Shown piece by piece: positions 1 through 7,240 of a DNA stretch of 26,984 bases. This DNA is from DASZTV01 sp035548055 (lineage in GTDB: Bacteria; Actinomycetota; Actinomycetes; JAFAQI01): NCBI GenBank assembly GCA_035548055.1, contig DASZTL010000029.1, forward strand, positions 1 through 26,984. Reading direction: 5' to 3'. Within the stretch, counting starts at the first letter, position 1. Each line of letters starts with the position of its first letter. The notes under the pieces were generated by a model. The model ran no database searches. It worked only from the letters and a program-made list of their open reading frames with translations, and was not told the origin of the DNA. Position numbers and translations under genes: made by a program.

Positions 1-87
1 GTCGAGCGACCGGAGAAGCTGCTCGACCGCGACGAGCTCGCCGTCCTGCTCAGCGGCGGGCCGGAAGGCGTGCAACCTTCCGGCTGA
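1..87 (+). CDS. C-terminal end of an unidentified gene
   Basis: An open frame runs from the window edge to a TGA at 85-87 and encodes the last 28 residues, ending in ...GGPEGVQPSG. The fragment is acidic near its start (repeated Glu and Asp) and too short to identify. It lies 61 bp upstream of the chosen sigma-factor start on the same strand, so co-transcription is possible but not shown. Codon use looks like the rest of the window, but the reading frame rests on a short stretch only. Confidence 0.45.
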   Translation, partial: VERPEKLLDRDELAVLLSGGPEGVQPSG

Positions 88-148
88 GGCCTGCGTCTGG
101 ACCCGCGTGATCGACTCGAGAGCGGCGGGGGCACGCGAGGATGTGCCG

Positions 149-643
149 ATGAGCGGGACGGACGACCTCGCGGCGCTGTACGTCGTCCACTACCGGTCAT
201 TGGTGCGCCTCGCGGCGTTGCTGCTCGACGAGACCGCAGCCTGCGAGGACGTCGTGCAGGAGGCATACATCCGCCTGGCGGCGGGCCGTCGCCTGGAGCG
301 GCTTCGTGATCCCGACGCGGGTCTCGCCTACCTGCGCACCACCGTGCTCAACCTGGCGAGGTCGGCGCTGCGTCGTCGGCTGGTCGCCTCCCGCTACGCG
401 CCGCTGGTGCACGGCTCGGACCGCGTGGACGACGACGCGATCAAGACGGTCGAACGAGCCGCAGTGGTAGCGGCGATGCGCAGGTTGCCGCGCCGGATGC
501 GGGAGGCAGTCGCGCTTCGCTACTACGCCGATCTCACCGAGGCGCAGACCGCCGACGTGATGGGCGTCAGCGTGGGCGCTGTGAAGTCCTACACCTCGCG
601 AGGTCTCGAGCGCCTCGCCGAACATTTGAAGGTGACGCAGTGA
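149..643 (+). CDS. SigE-family ECF RNA polymerase sigma factor
   Basis: This is a 164-residue extracytoplasmic-function sigma factor that would direct RNA polymerase to a small regulon. Region 2 is visible in LAALYVVHYRSLVRLAALLL and the following EDVVQEAYIRL, with the basic stretch LNLARSALRRR after it. Region 4 covers LPRRMREAVALRYYADLT and a helix-turn-helix at MGVSVGAVKSYTSRGLERL. This layout fits the actinobacterial SigE-like family of about 160-170 residues. I chose the ATG at 149 because GCGAGG lies 8 nt upstream. A GTG at 107 in the same frame would add 14 residues but has no ribosome site. The stop overlaps the next start (GTGA), so the two genes are translationally coupled. By position the partner could be its anti-sigma factor, but it lacks a recognisable anti-sigma domain. 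The target promoter is unknown. Confidence 0.88.
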   Translation: MSGTDDLAALYVVHYRSLVRLAALLLDETAACEDVVQEAYIRLAAGRRLERLRDPDAGLAYLRTTVLNLARSALRRRLVASRYAPLVHGSDRVDDDAIKTVERAAVVAAMRRLPRRMREAVALRYYADLTEAQTADVMGVSVGAVKSYTSRGLERLAEHLKVTQ

Positions 644-1392
644 ACGCCATCGACGAGCGAGTGCTCCGCGAACAGCTCGAGCACGCCGTTACGCCCCTCG
701 ATCCGGCCGCTCCACCCCTCGAGCTGCTGCGCACGCGTGCGGTTCGGCGGCGCCGGATTCGCTACTCGATCGGCGCAGGACTGACGGCGGCAGCGGCGGC
801 GATCGTCGCACTGGCGGTAGTGCCCGGTGATGCCTCGAAGCAGCAGGTCACCGTCGACAGGGCGCCCTCAGCCGACTCGCTGGCGGCCTTCGCGGCAACC
901 CAGCACGGCAAGCACGTCGCGGGCCCGATCGAAAGCGCCTCGGGGTTCTACGGTGCGTTCGCGGTGAAGAAGGGTGTCGAGGTGGTCCGCTACGTCGACG
1001 GTGCGTGGCAGGCCGACGGCGCGGTGATCACCGACTACGGTCCGGGCCGTTGGGTCGTGAGCCTTTCGGGAGCCGGATCGGTGGTTCCAGGCGTTCCGTC
1101 GTTCGCCATGCGGTATCGAGGTGGCGACGTCAGCTACTTCGGCGGGGTCGTCGCACTGGTGGACGGGGTGTGGCGAGCGGCAGGGTTCGCGACGTGCAGC
1201 AATCGCGAGCTGAGCTGCTGGAATCCCGGGACAGAGCAGCCGTATGGACATGTGGTGAACGGACGGTTCGTCTCCATTCACAACGACTGCACCCCGTACT
1301 GCGCCGCTGGGACCGACTATCGGGTGACCTGGAAGTGGTACCGCGCGGCGGGCCGTTTCACGGCGTTCTCAGAACACGCCATTCGGGAGTAA
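640..1392 (+). CDS. Membrane-anchored extracytoplasmic protein, possible sigma partner
   Basis: This 250-residue protein has a GTG start inside the TGA of the sigma gene (4-nt GTGA overlap). A cytoplasmic N-terminus of about 38 residues, ending in the basic run RTRAVRRRRIR, leads into one transmembrane helix at about residues 41-63 (AGLTAAAAAIVALAVVP). The remaining 185 residues should lie outside the membrane. That part is rich in Gly, Val and Trp and holds four cysteines in pairs (ATCSNRELSC and NDCTPYC), suggesting two disulfides. The topology and coupling match a regulator of an ECF sigma factor. I see no zinc-binding HxxxCxxC motif or known anti-sigma fold, so the regulatory role is inference from position. 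I do not recognise the outer domain. Confidence 0.75.
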   Translation: MNAIDERVLREQLEHAVTPLDPAAPPLELLRTRAVRRRRIRYSIGAGLTAAAAAIVALAVVPGDASKQQVTVDRAPSADSLAAFAATQHGKHVAGPIESASGFYGAFAVKKGVEVVRYVDGAWQADGAVITDYGPGRWVVSLSGAGSVVPGVPSFAMRYRGGDVSYFGGVVALVDGVWRAAGFATCSNRELSCWNPGTEQPYGHVVNGRFVSIHNDCTPYCAAGTDYRVTWKWYRAAGRFTAFSEHAIRE

Positions 1393-1393
1393 C

Positions 1394-1399
1394 TAGGTT
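1394..1399 (+). promoter_or_regulatory. -10 element TAGGTT of a leaderless nudC transcript
   Basis: TAGGTT lies just after the upstream TAA and exactly 6 nt before the GTG at 1406. No Shine-Dalgarno sequence precedes that GTG. No convincing -35 is present. The same spacing recurs at many genes in the window, which supports transcription starting on the initiation codon. Confidence 0.6.
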
Positions 1400-1405
1400 G
1401 GCGGG

Positions 1406-2263
1406 GTGAGCATCCCCGCGTTGTCGCGCATGGCGGCCGACCGGGCCGCCGCACGACGTGATGACGAGACGTGGCTTGCCCAAGCGTGGCAAACCGGCCG
1501 GCTACTGGTCCTCGACCCGGACGGCCGAGCGATGGTCGCCGAGGACGCCGGTCCCGAGCTGCGGTTCGTCGAGGCGCCGACATGGGACGGCGAAGGGGAA
1601 CGGATCCTGCTCGGCGTCGACGCCGACGGCGTCGCCTACTGGGGTTCGACCGGCACGCCGCGCAACGTGCTGGGCGCCCGGCTGCTCGGCCTGCGAGAAG
1701 TCGGCGCGGCGCTGTCGGATCTCGAAGCCGGGCTGCTGGTCACTCTCGTCGCGCTTGGGAACTGGCACGCGACGCATCAGCACTGCCCGCGTTGCGGAGC
1801 GCTCACCCGGGTCACCCAAGCGGGTTGGTCGCGAGTGTGCGACATGGACGGCTCGCAGCACTTCCCGCGCACCGACCCGGCCATCATCGTCCTGTTGCAT
1901 GACGGCGGCGATCGGGCGCTGCTGGGTCGCCAGCCGTCGTGGCCGCGGGGGCGTTACTCGACGATCGCCGGGTTCGTCGAAGCCGGCGAGTCCGCGGAGC
2001 AGGCCGTCCATCGCGAGGTGCGCGAGGAGACCGGCGTACTCGTCGATGACGTGACCTACCAGGCGAGCCAGCCGTGGCCGTTCCCACAGTCGTTGATGCT
2101 GGGCTACGAGGCGAGAGTCGTGTCCGGCGATCTGGGCGACCGTGACCACGAGCTCGAGGACGTGCGTTGGTTCACCCGCGACGAGCTGGTGCGCGAGAAC
2201 GCGGTCCTGCCGCCGTCCACCTCGATCGCTCACTGGCTGATCACGGGCTGGCTCACTCGCTAG
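1406..2263 (+). CDS. nudC: NAD(+)/NADH pyrophosphatase (Nudix), NudC
   Basis: This 285-residue enzyme hydrolyses NAD(H) to NMN(H) and AMP; family members also remove NAD caps from RNA. The N-terminal domain is followed by a zinc ribbon with C127, C130 and C145. The fourth ligand is not an obvious cysteine; H152 lies where one might be expected. The Nudix box is at about 189-211 (GFVEAGESAEQA..REVREETG). The NudC-specific motif SQPWPFPQS is at 221-229. The length matches the family. The GTG start at 1406 follows a -10 hexamer by 6 nt. The next ATG, at 1430, would remove eight residues. The gene converges with the TetR gene, with 6 bp between their stop codons. A nudC near mycoredoxin, uvrD2 and whiB7 also occurs in mycobacteria. 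Confidence 0.93.
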   Translation: MSIPALSRMAADRAAARRDDETWLAQAWQTGRLLVLDPDGRAMVAEDAGPELRFVEAPTWDGEGERILLGVDADGVAYWGSTGTPRNVLGARLLGLREVGAALSDLEAGLLVTLVALGNWHATHQHCPRCGALTRVTQAGWSRVCDMDGSQHFPRTDPAIIVLLHDGGDRALLGRQPSWPRGRYSTIAGFVEAGESAEQAVHREVREETGVLVDDVTYQASQPWPFPQSLMLGYEARVVSGDLGDRDHELEDVRWFTRDELVRENAVLPPSTSIAHWLITGWLTR

Positions 2264-2269
2264 GCAGCG

Positions 2270-2866
2270 CTACGGGCGGCCGACCTTGCGAAGGTCGCGG
2301 ACCAGCGCGCGGAGCCGCTCGGTCGTGGCGTTGACCGGATCGGTCAGCCGCAGGCAGAGCAGCTCACGGCCGGATGCGTGGATCATTCTCGCGGTGTAGT
2401 CGGGATCGGTGAGTGCGAGATCCGAGCGGCGCAGCTCCTGCGCCAGGTACTGAACGACCTGCTCCTGCGAGTGGGCGATGCGCCGGTGCAGCTCGGGCGG
2501 GGCCCCTTCGGGTGGCAGCAGGAACAGGCGCCACGTCGCCGGATGGCTGTCAACGGCCCGCAGCGCGCCGTCGAAGGCTCGTACGAAGGGGTCGGCGTCC
2601 GCGCCGGGATCAGGCTCGGAGATCGCGGCGACGAACTGCGCCCCGGCGCGTTCGGCCTCGCGGTCGATCAACGCGACGAACAGGCCGCCGAGATCACCGA
2701 ACTGCTGGTAGAGGACCGGGCGGGTGATGCCGGCTGCGTCGGCGATCCGGCTCGGGGTGGCGGCATGGAACCCTTCGGCATCGACGATGCCGTGGGTGAT
2801 GTCCAGGATCTGCTCGCGTCGATCCTCGGCCCTCATCCGACGGCGAGCGGTCGCGTTGGCGGCCAT
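2270..2866 (-). CDS. TetR-family transcriptional repressor
   Basis: This 198-residue protein has the usual TetR N-terminal domain. Helices 1-3 span about residues 13-58 (RREQILDITHGIVDAEG, then IADAAGITRPVLYQQFGDLGGLF), with the recognition helix in TRPVLYQQF. The C-terminal 140 residues would be the ligand-binding and dimer domain and are not diagnostic of ligand. A TACGCT -10 sits 6 nt before the ATG, with TTGATA 16 nt further upstream, so the mRNA is probably leaderless. The gene diverges from the MpaB-type oxygenase gene. A perfect inverted repeat between them covers both promoters, so it very likely represses both itself and the oxygenase. Confidence 0.92.
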   Translation of the reverse strand: MAANATARRRMRAEDRREQILDITHGIVDAEGFHAATPSRIADAAGITRPVLYQQFGDLGGLFVALIDREAERAGAQFVAAISEPDPGADADPFVRAFDGALRAVDSHPATWRLFLLPPEGAPPELHRRIAHSQEQVVQYLAQELRRSDLALTDPDYTARMIHASGRELLCLRLTDPVNATTERLRALVRDLRKVGRP

Positions 2867-2867
2867 G

Positions 2868-2907
2868 TTGACAGCGTAACTTACAACCTGTCAGTATCAA
2901 CTGACAG
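2868..2907. promoter_or_regulatory. Divergent TetR/MpaB promoters with a palindromic operator
   Basis: A perfect inverted repeat, CTGTCAGT-atca-ACTGACAG, occupies 2888-2907. On the plus strand TTGACA (2868-2873), an 18-bp spacer and CAGTAT (2892-2897) form a promoter for the oxygenase. On the minus strand TTGATA (2900-2895), a 16-bp spacer and TACGCT (2878-2873) form the promoter of the TetR gene. The palindrome overlaps the oxygenase -10 and start point and the repressor -35, so one bound repressor could block both. The sequence elements are observed; repression is inferred. Confidence 0.75.
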
Positions 2908-2950
2908 CGTGAAAGTTGCAGCGGGGGACGAGAGCCGAGGTGCACCTGAC

Positions 2951-4312
2951 GTGACGGTCCACTACCCGGAACTGGCCCAGCGGGTCCGCAGTCAGGCGGA
3001 GCTGCAGCCCGGCCTGTACGGCGGCATCGACTTCACCCGCCCGCCGTACCGTCACACCGAAGACCCCGACGTGACGTCGACCCTGCCGTCATGGGCTGAC
3101 GATCGTGGCCGGATCCTCGGCAACGACCGCATCGTCGAGCTGATCGCGACGGCCACGATGCTCGGCGACGTGGTGGCCGACCCGTACGCGTCGTTGGCCG
3201 AGGAGTACGGCGTACGGTCCTTGACCGCGATGCTGCAGCAGGCCTGCCGGGATGGCGTCGACGCGGTGCCCGACGCCCCGGCGGAACTGCGCGCGTTCAT
3301 CGCAGCGATGGAGGCGACGCCGGACTGGGTCGACTGGGAGCTCATCGAGGAGGGCGCTCGGCAGGCGCGAATTCCCGCGGCATTCATCGCGCCGTTCGTG
3401 ATCCGCGGTGTGTTCCTCGGAACGTTCATCAACACCTATGCCGCCCTGCCAATGGCGCTGACCGGAGCGCTGTCCGGCGCCCGTGCTGCGCATCGGGTCA
3501 ACGAGACGTCGAGCTTCTTCGCCGTGACCACCATGCCTGGCGCACTGCGGCGCAACGGTCCCGGATTCGCGGCCGCCGCGATGGTCCGGCTGATGCACTC
3601 GATGGTGCGCTTCAACGCGATGAAGCGCTCGAGCATGTGGGACGCCGACGTCTACGGCATGCCGGTGCCGCAGGTCGACCAGATGCCTGCGGGTCTGATC
3701 AACGTCTACATGATGGCCACCGAGGTGCTCAAGCGCGGCGACACCCGGTTCAGCGACGCCGAGCGCGCCGTGGTCGAGTTCAGCCGGTACCGGTGCTTCC
3801 TGCTCGGCCTGCCCGACGAGCTGCTGCCTCAGGAACCCGGCGAGGTCATCGAGACCTTCCACGCTCGAGGCGCGATGCTGCGCGACGGGTTCGACGACGC
3901 CACATGCGGCGAGCTCGTTCGGTCGACGATGGCGGCGTACGTCCGGCCAGGGCATTCGGTCGTCGACCGCACTCTGGAGTCGGTCGAGAAGAGCTGGAGT
4001 CGGGTGGGGTTCCTGCGCGCCTTCTGCAACAACAGTCGCGACGCGGCCGCGCGCATGGGCGTTCAGGTCAAGCTTCGTGACACCGCGGTCGTCGGGCTGA
4101 CGGCGCCGTTCATCATCGGCCGCAACGCCGCGGTCACGGCAGCGAGCAAGGTGCCGGCACTTCGCGGGATCTGCGACAAGTACGCGATCCGGGTGCTCAA
4201 GATGCGGCTCAAGGCGTACGGAACGCCTGAGTTCACCACCGACCACACCAAGTACCCCACGAAGGCCGCCGTGACGACCAGCGAGCCTCCCCTCACTGCA
4301 TTGCACGGCTAG
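2951..4312 (+). CDS. MpaB-type (DUF2236) oxygenase
   Basis: This 453-residue protein belongs to the large actinobacterial family that includes fungal MpaB and, more distantly, the haem-dependent rubber-cleaving Lcp enzymes. Features I recognise are the R-xx-ET element at 182-186 (AAHRVNETSSFF), VRLMHSMVRFN with candidate haem-ligand H216, and the downstream WDADVYGMPVPQVDQMPAG segment. No signal peptide is present, so it is probably cytoplasmic or peripheral. The substrate is unknown. The GTG at 2951 has GAGG 10 nt upstream and lies after the predicted transcript start near 2904. The in-frame GTG at 2909 lies inside the operator and has no ribosome site. The frame stays open far upstream on this strand, but that stretch is the antisense of the TetR gene. 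Expression is probably released when the divergent TetR protein binds its inducer. Confidence 0.85.
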   Translation: MTVHYPELAQRVRSQAELQPGLYGGIDFTRPPYRHTEDPDVTSTLPSWADDRGRILGNDRIVELIATATMLGDVVADPYASLAEEYGVRSLTAMLQQACRDGVDAVPDAPAELRAFIAAMEATPDWVDWELIEEGARQARIPAAFIAPFVIRGVFLGTFINTYAALPMALTGALSGARAAHRVNETSSFFAVTTMPGALRRNGPGFAAAAMVRLMHSMVRFNAMKRSSMWDADVYGMPVPQVDQMPAGLINVYMMATEVLKRGDTRFSDAERAVVEFSRYRCFLLGLPDELLPQEPGEVIETFHARGAMLRDGFDDATCGELVRSTMAAYVRPGHSVVDRTLESVEKSWSRVGFLRAFCNNSRDAAARMGVQVKLRDTAVVGLTAPFIIGRNAAVTAASKVPALRGICDKYAIRVLKMRLKAYGTPEFTTDHTKYPTKAAVTTSEPPLTALHG

Positions 4313-4354
4313 CAGCCTCCGCGGTCAGGTGTTGACTCGGCCTCACCTGCTTCG

Positions 4355-4443
4355 CCCCCGAAGTAGCACATGATGTACGTCGCGCGAGCCACTTCTGGGC
4401 TCATTGTCCGATTCGAGGTGGGCAACATGTGCTACTTCGGGGG
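4355..4443. repeat. Long inverted repeat 1 (18-bp arms), convergent gene end
   Basis: The arm at 4355-4372 (begins CCCCCGAAGTAG, ends CACATG) is the exact reverse complement of 4426-4443. The loop is 53 nt. The right arm contains the TAG stop (4434-4432) of the minus-strand glycosidase gene. The repeat lies between two converging genes, so it could act as a two-way terminator, although neither side has a T-run. Confidence 0.8.
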
Positions 4444-5628
4444 TTGCCCGAAGGTCTTGATGAGGTGCTTGTAGACCGCGAAGGACGGCTTTCGGCTGTT
4501 GTCGTCTCGAAGCAACCCGTCCTGGTCGAACAGGCCGTTGCCGCGTGAGTTGTTGTCCCGCAGGTTGAACCACCGGTAGTCCGTCACGTGGTAGGTCCCG
4601 CCGTACTTCTGGGCGGCCTCGATCATCTGGCGCAACGCAGCCGGCTGCGCAGTGTTGCCGCTGCCGTTCGATGCAAAGCCGTTCTCGGTGATCCAGATCG
4701 GCGTCTTCGGCGAGATCTTCGCGAGCGGCAGGTAGCAGACCCGCATCGTCGCGATCGCCGATGCCATCTCATCGCCCGCGGTGTCGATCGGCGGGATCAG
4801 TGTCGGCGGGTACACCGTGCCGGGGTAGACGTCGAGGCCGACGAAGCCGAGTGCGCGACGGAACCGCGGACCGCCGTTGGTGTTGAGGAAGTCGAACAGC
4901 CTCGAGTCCGCCGTCGGGTCGAGCCGGTAGGCGAAGGTGAATCCGACCGGCACCCGCTTCGCCCAGCCGTGCTTGCGCAGCTCGTCGTACGCCGCCTCAA
5001 CACCGTGGACGAGCGCACCCTTGCCGGCCGTGTAGGACCCGTCGGAGGTGTTGGGCGAGATCGCGAGATTGACCTCGTTGGTGATGGTCAGGCTGACCAG
5101 CGACTTGTTCTTGCCGAGCACGTCCACGACGTGGCGGACCCAGCGCGCCCAGCCGTCGAGATTGCCGTTGTTGGCTTTGGTCGGGTGGTAGCGGACCTGG
5201 ACCTCGACGTCGTACCCGCGACGCCCGTACGACGCGGCCTCCTTCGCGAAGGACTGCAGCAGCTTCTCGCCGCCGGACCAGAACAGGCGGTTCAGCCGGA
5301 TGACAAGGGGCCGGTGCGTCGGCTTGAGGGCGTGTAGCGCCCGGCGCTCGGCCTTGGGGTTGACGGCGACCGGACCCTTCAGCGACGGCAGCGGGTTGCC
5401 GGCGAGGCCGGGATCGATCCCGAACCGGAGGTGCGGTGCGGCGGTCGGGTGCGCGGCCGGTGTCGCAGGTGGACACAGCGACGTGGCGGTGTCCGGGCGC
5501 GATGCCACCCGGCCGGCCGCCGCGGCGAGCGAGCCCGGCAACGCCAGCCCAGCGAGCAGCGTCGCCAGGAGCAGTGCAGCGCTCTTCGAACCTGCTCGCC
5601 GCATGATCAAGAAGGTTCGGCTCGGCAT
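4432..5628 (-). CDS. Secreted clan GH-A glycoside hydrolase-like protein
   Basis: This 398-residue protein starts with a signal peptide (MRRAGSKSAALLLATLLAGLAL... then an Ala-rich cleavage region), so it should be exported. The body looks like a single TIM barrel. TITNEVNL supplies the Asn-Glu pair of clan GH-A with E185 as acid/base. IWITENGFAS supplies E315 as nucleophile. The spacing of 130 residues is usual for the clan. GFVGLDVYPG and YRWFNLRDNNS are also typical barrel-end segments. I cannot assign a GH family or substrate. The start at 5628 has AGGTGG about 9 nt upstream. An in-frame ATG at 5604 gives a more compact signal peptide but no ribosome site. The gene ends inside a long inverted repeat and diverges from the MFS exporter gene across 52 bp. 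Confidence 0.8.
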   Translation of the reverse strand: MPSRTFLIMRRAGSKSAALLLATLLAGLALPGSLAAAAGRVASRPDTATSLCPPATPAAHPTAAPHLRFGIDPGLAGNPLPSLKGPVAVNPKAERRALHALKPTHRPLVIRLNRLFWSGGEKLLQSFAKEAASYGRRGYDVEVQVRYHPTKANNGNLDGWARWVRHVVDVLGKNKSLVSLTITNEVNLAISPNTSDGSYTAGKGALVHGVEAAYDELRKHGWAKRVPVGFTFAYRLDPTADSRLFDFLNTNGGPRFRRALGFVGLDVYPGTVYPPTLIPPIDTAGDEMASAIATMRVCYLPLAKISPKTPIWITENGFASNGSGNTAQPAALRQMIEAAQKYGGTYHVTDYRWFNLRDNNSRGNGLFDQDGLLRDDNSRKPSFAVYKHLIKTFGQPPK

Positions 5629-5680
5629 GCCGCGCCACCTGCCGGGAATCTCCGTTGCACGAAGGTTGTTTGCTTAACAC

Positions 5681-7144
5681 ATGTTCGCCGATCGAATCTC
5701 GCAGAAGATCGCGGTGAGCGTCGTCTACGTCTCGGCAATGTTCATGGCGATCATGGACATCACCATCGTCAACGTCACACTGCCGAAGCTGGCGTCGGAC
5801 TTCGGGGTCGCGCCGGATCACATCGGCGGGGTGGTCGTCGGATTCCTGGTGAGCCTCGCGATCTTCATCCCGGCGTCTGGCTGGCTGGGAGACCGCTTCG
5901 GAATGAAGCGGATGCTGCTCATCGCGATCGTCATCTTCACGGGCGCGTCGGCATTGTGCGGACTCGCCCAGTCGCTGCCGCAGCTCGTGGTCTTCCGGAT
6001 CCTGCAAGGCGTCGGTGGCGGCATGCTGACGCCGATCGGCATGGCGTTGCTCTACCGCACCTTCCCACCGGCGGAGCGGGTGCGCGCGTCGCGGATCCTG
6101 ATCATCCCGACCGCGTTCGCGCCGGCTCTGGGCCCCGTACTCGGCGGGCTGCTCGTCACCGACGTGTCCTGGCGGTGGGTGTTCTTCGTCAACCTGCCGA
6201 TCGGTGTCGCCGCGCTCGTCTTCGGCTTCCTCTTCCTCGAAGAGCACAAGGTGCTGGACCCCGGCCGGTTCGACGTCGGCGGGTTCCTGCTCGCCGGATG
6301 CGGCCTTCCGGCGCTGATGTACGCGCTGTCCGAGGGGCCGAGCCGCGGCTGGATCTCACCGCTCATTCTCGGCACCGGTCTCGCGGGTCTCGCGCTGCTC
6401 GTCGTACTGGTCCGTTACGAGCTGCGGGTGGAGTCGCCGATGATCGACCTGCGACTGGTCGGCAACCGGCTGTTCCGCTCGTCGACGGTCGTCATCTTCA
6501 TCGGCATGGCCGCGTTTCTCGGCACGCTGTACCTGGTCGCGTTGTTCTTCCAGGCGGGGCTGGGGATGACAGCCCTCAACGCAGGGCTGAGCACGTTCCC
6601 GGAGGCGGTCGGCGTGATGATCGGCGCGCAGGTCTCGACCCGGCTCTACCCGTACGTCGGGCCGCGGCGGCTCATGGCGGCCGGGCTCACGGTCGTCGCG
6701 GCGCTCGCGCTGCTGATGACGCTGGTCGGCTTCTCGACCAGCCCGTGGGTGCCGCGGGCGCTGATGTTCTGCCTCGGCCTTTCGATCGCGCATGTCTTCG
6801 CGCCGGTGCAGGCGGCTGCCTTCGCGACGATCAGCCATGCCTCGATGGGTCGGGCATCGACGCTGTTCAACACCTCGCGCCAGGTCGGCAGCGCCCTCGG
6901 GGTGGCGGTTCTCACGACGGTCATCAGCGCCGTGGGCGTCCTGCATCGCGTCCACGGGCAGCCGGAGCCCAACCTCGCGGCCTTCCACTGGGCCTTCGTC
7001 GGCGCCGCCGGGCTGGCGCTGATCGCCGCCCGCTTCGCGTTGACCGTGATCGACGAGGACGCCGCGCCGACAATGGTCAAGCGGCCCCGGAAGGCTGAGT
7101 TGCGCCGTCGAGCCGAGTCAGAGCTGGCGGCCGCGGTCGACTGA
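5681..7144 (+). CDS. DHA2-type MFS drug/proton antiporter
   Basis: This 487-residue membrane protein is of the 14-helix EmrB/QacA type and exports small molecules using the proton gradient. The first helix carries the DHA2 motif DITIVNVTLPKLA at about 25-37. Loop 2-3 has motif A (GWLGDRFGMKRML). RILQGVGGGMLTP and GPVLGGLL..SWRWVFFVNLPIG (motif C and the following loop) are also clear. The C-terminus is a short basic tail, KRPRKAELRRRAESE. The substrate cannot be read from the sequence. The ATG at 5681 lacks a good ribosome site; the only candidate is GAAGG, 15 nt upstream. Divergence from the secreted glycosidase does not by itself imply a shared role. Confidence 0.92.
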   Translation: MFADRISQKIAVSVVYVSAMFMAIMDITIVNVTLPKLASDFGVAPDHIGGVVVGFLVSLAIFIPASGWLGDRFGMKRMLLIAIVIFTGASALCGLAQSLPQLVVFRILQGVGGGMLTPIGMALLYRTFPPAERVRASRILIIPTAFAPALGPVLGGLLVTDVSWRWVFFVNLPIGVAALVFGFLFLEEHKVLDPGRFDVGGFLLAGCGLPALMYALSEGPSRGWISPLILGTGLAGLALLVVLVRYELRVESPMIDLRLVGNRLFRSSTVVIFIGMAAFLGTLYLVALFFQAGLGMTALNAGLSTFPEAVGVMIGAQVSTRLYPYVGPRRLMAAGLTVVAALALLMTLVGFSTSPWVPRALMFCLGLSIAHVFAPVQAAAFATISHASMGRASTLFNTSRQVGSALGVAVLTTVISAVGVLHRVHGQPEPNLAAFHWAFVGAAGLALIAARFALTVIDEDAAPTMVKRPRKAELRRRAESELAAAVD

Positions 7145-7169
7145 GGCGCCTCCCTGCCCTTACGCGCTA

Positions 7170-7240
7170 AAGCAATGTGGCATTGCCCCTACGATCGAGG
7201 CACTTTCGGGGCATTTTGCCTAGGCAATGCCACATTGCTT
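7170..7240. repeat. Long inverted repeat 2 (18-bp arms, each arm palindromic)
   Basis: 7170-7187 is the exact reverse complement of 7223-7240, with a 35-nt loop. Each arm is itself a palindrome: GCAATG-tgg-CATTGC on the left and GCAATG-cca-CATTGC on the right. The right arm ends one base before the TAG (7243-7241) of the minus-strand TIGR03084 gene. The MFS gene converges from the left. No T-run follows on either side. Confidence 0.8.

Noticed and set aside
2378..2950. Long N-terminal extension of the MpaB frame
   Set aside because: This stretch is the antisense of the TetR gene, and the divergent promoters lie at 2868-2907. The GTG at 2951 has a ribosome site.
2909..2950. GTG at 2909 as MpaB start
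   Set aside because: It lies at the edge of the operator, about 5 nt after the predicted transcript start, and has no ribosome site.
3089..4306. 405-residue open frame on the minus strand
   Set aside because: Antisense shadow of the MpaB gene, low-complexity His/Arg/Gly composition.
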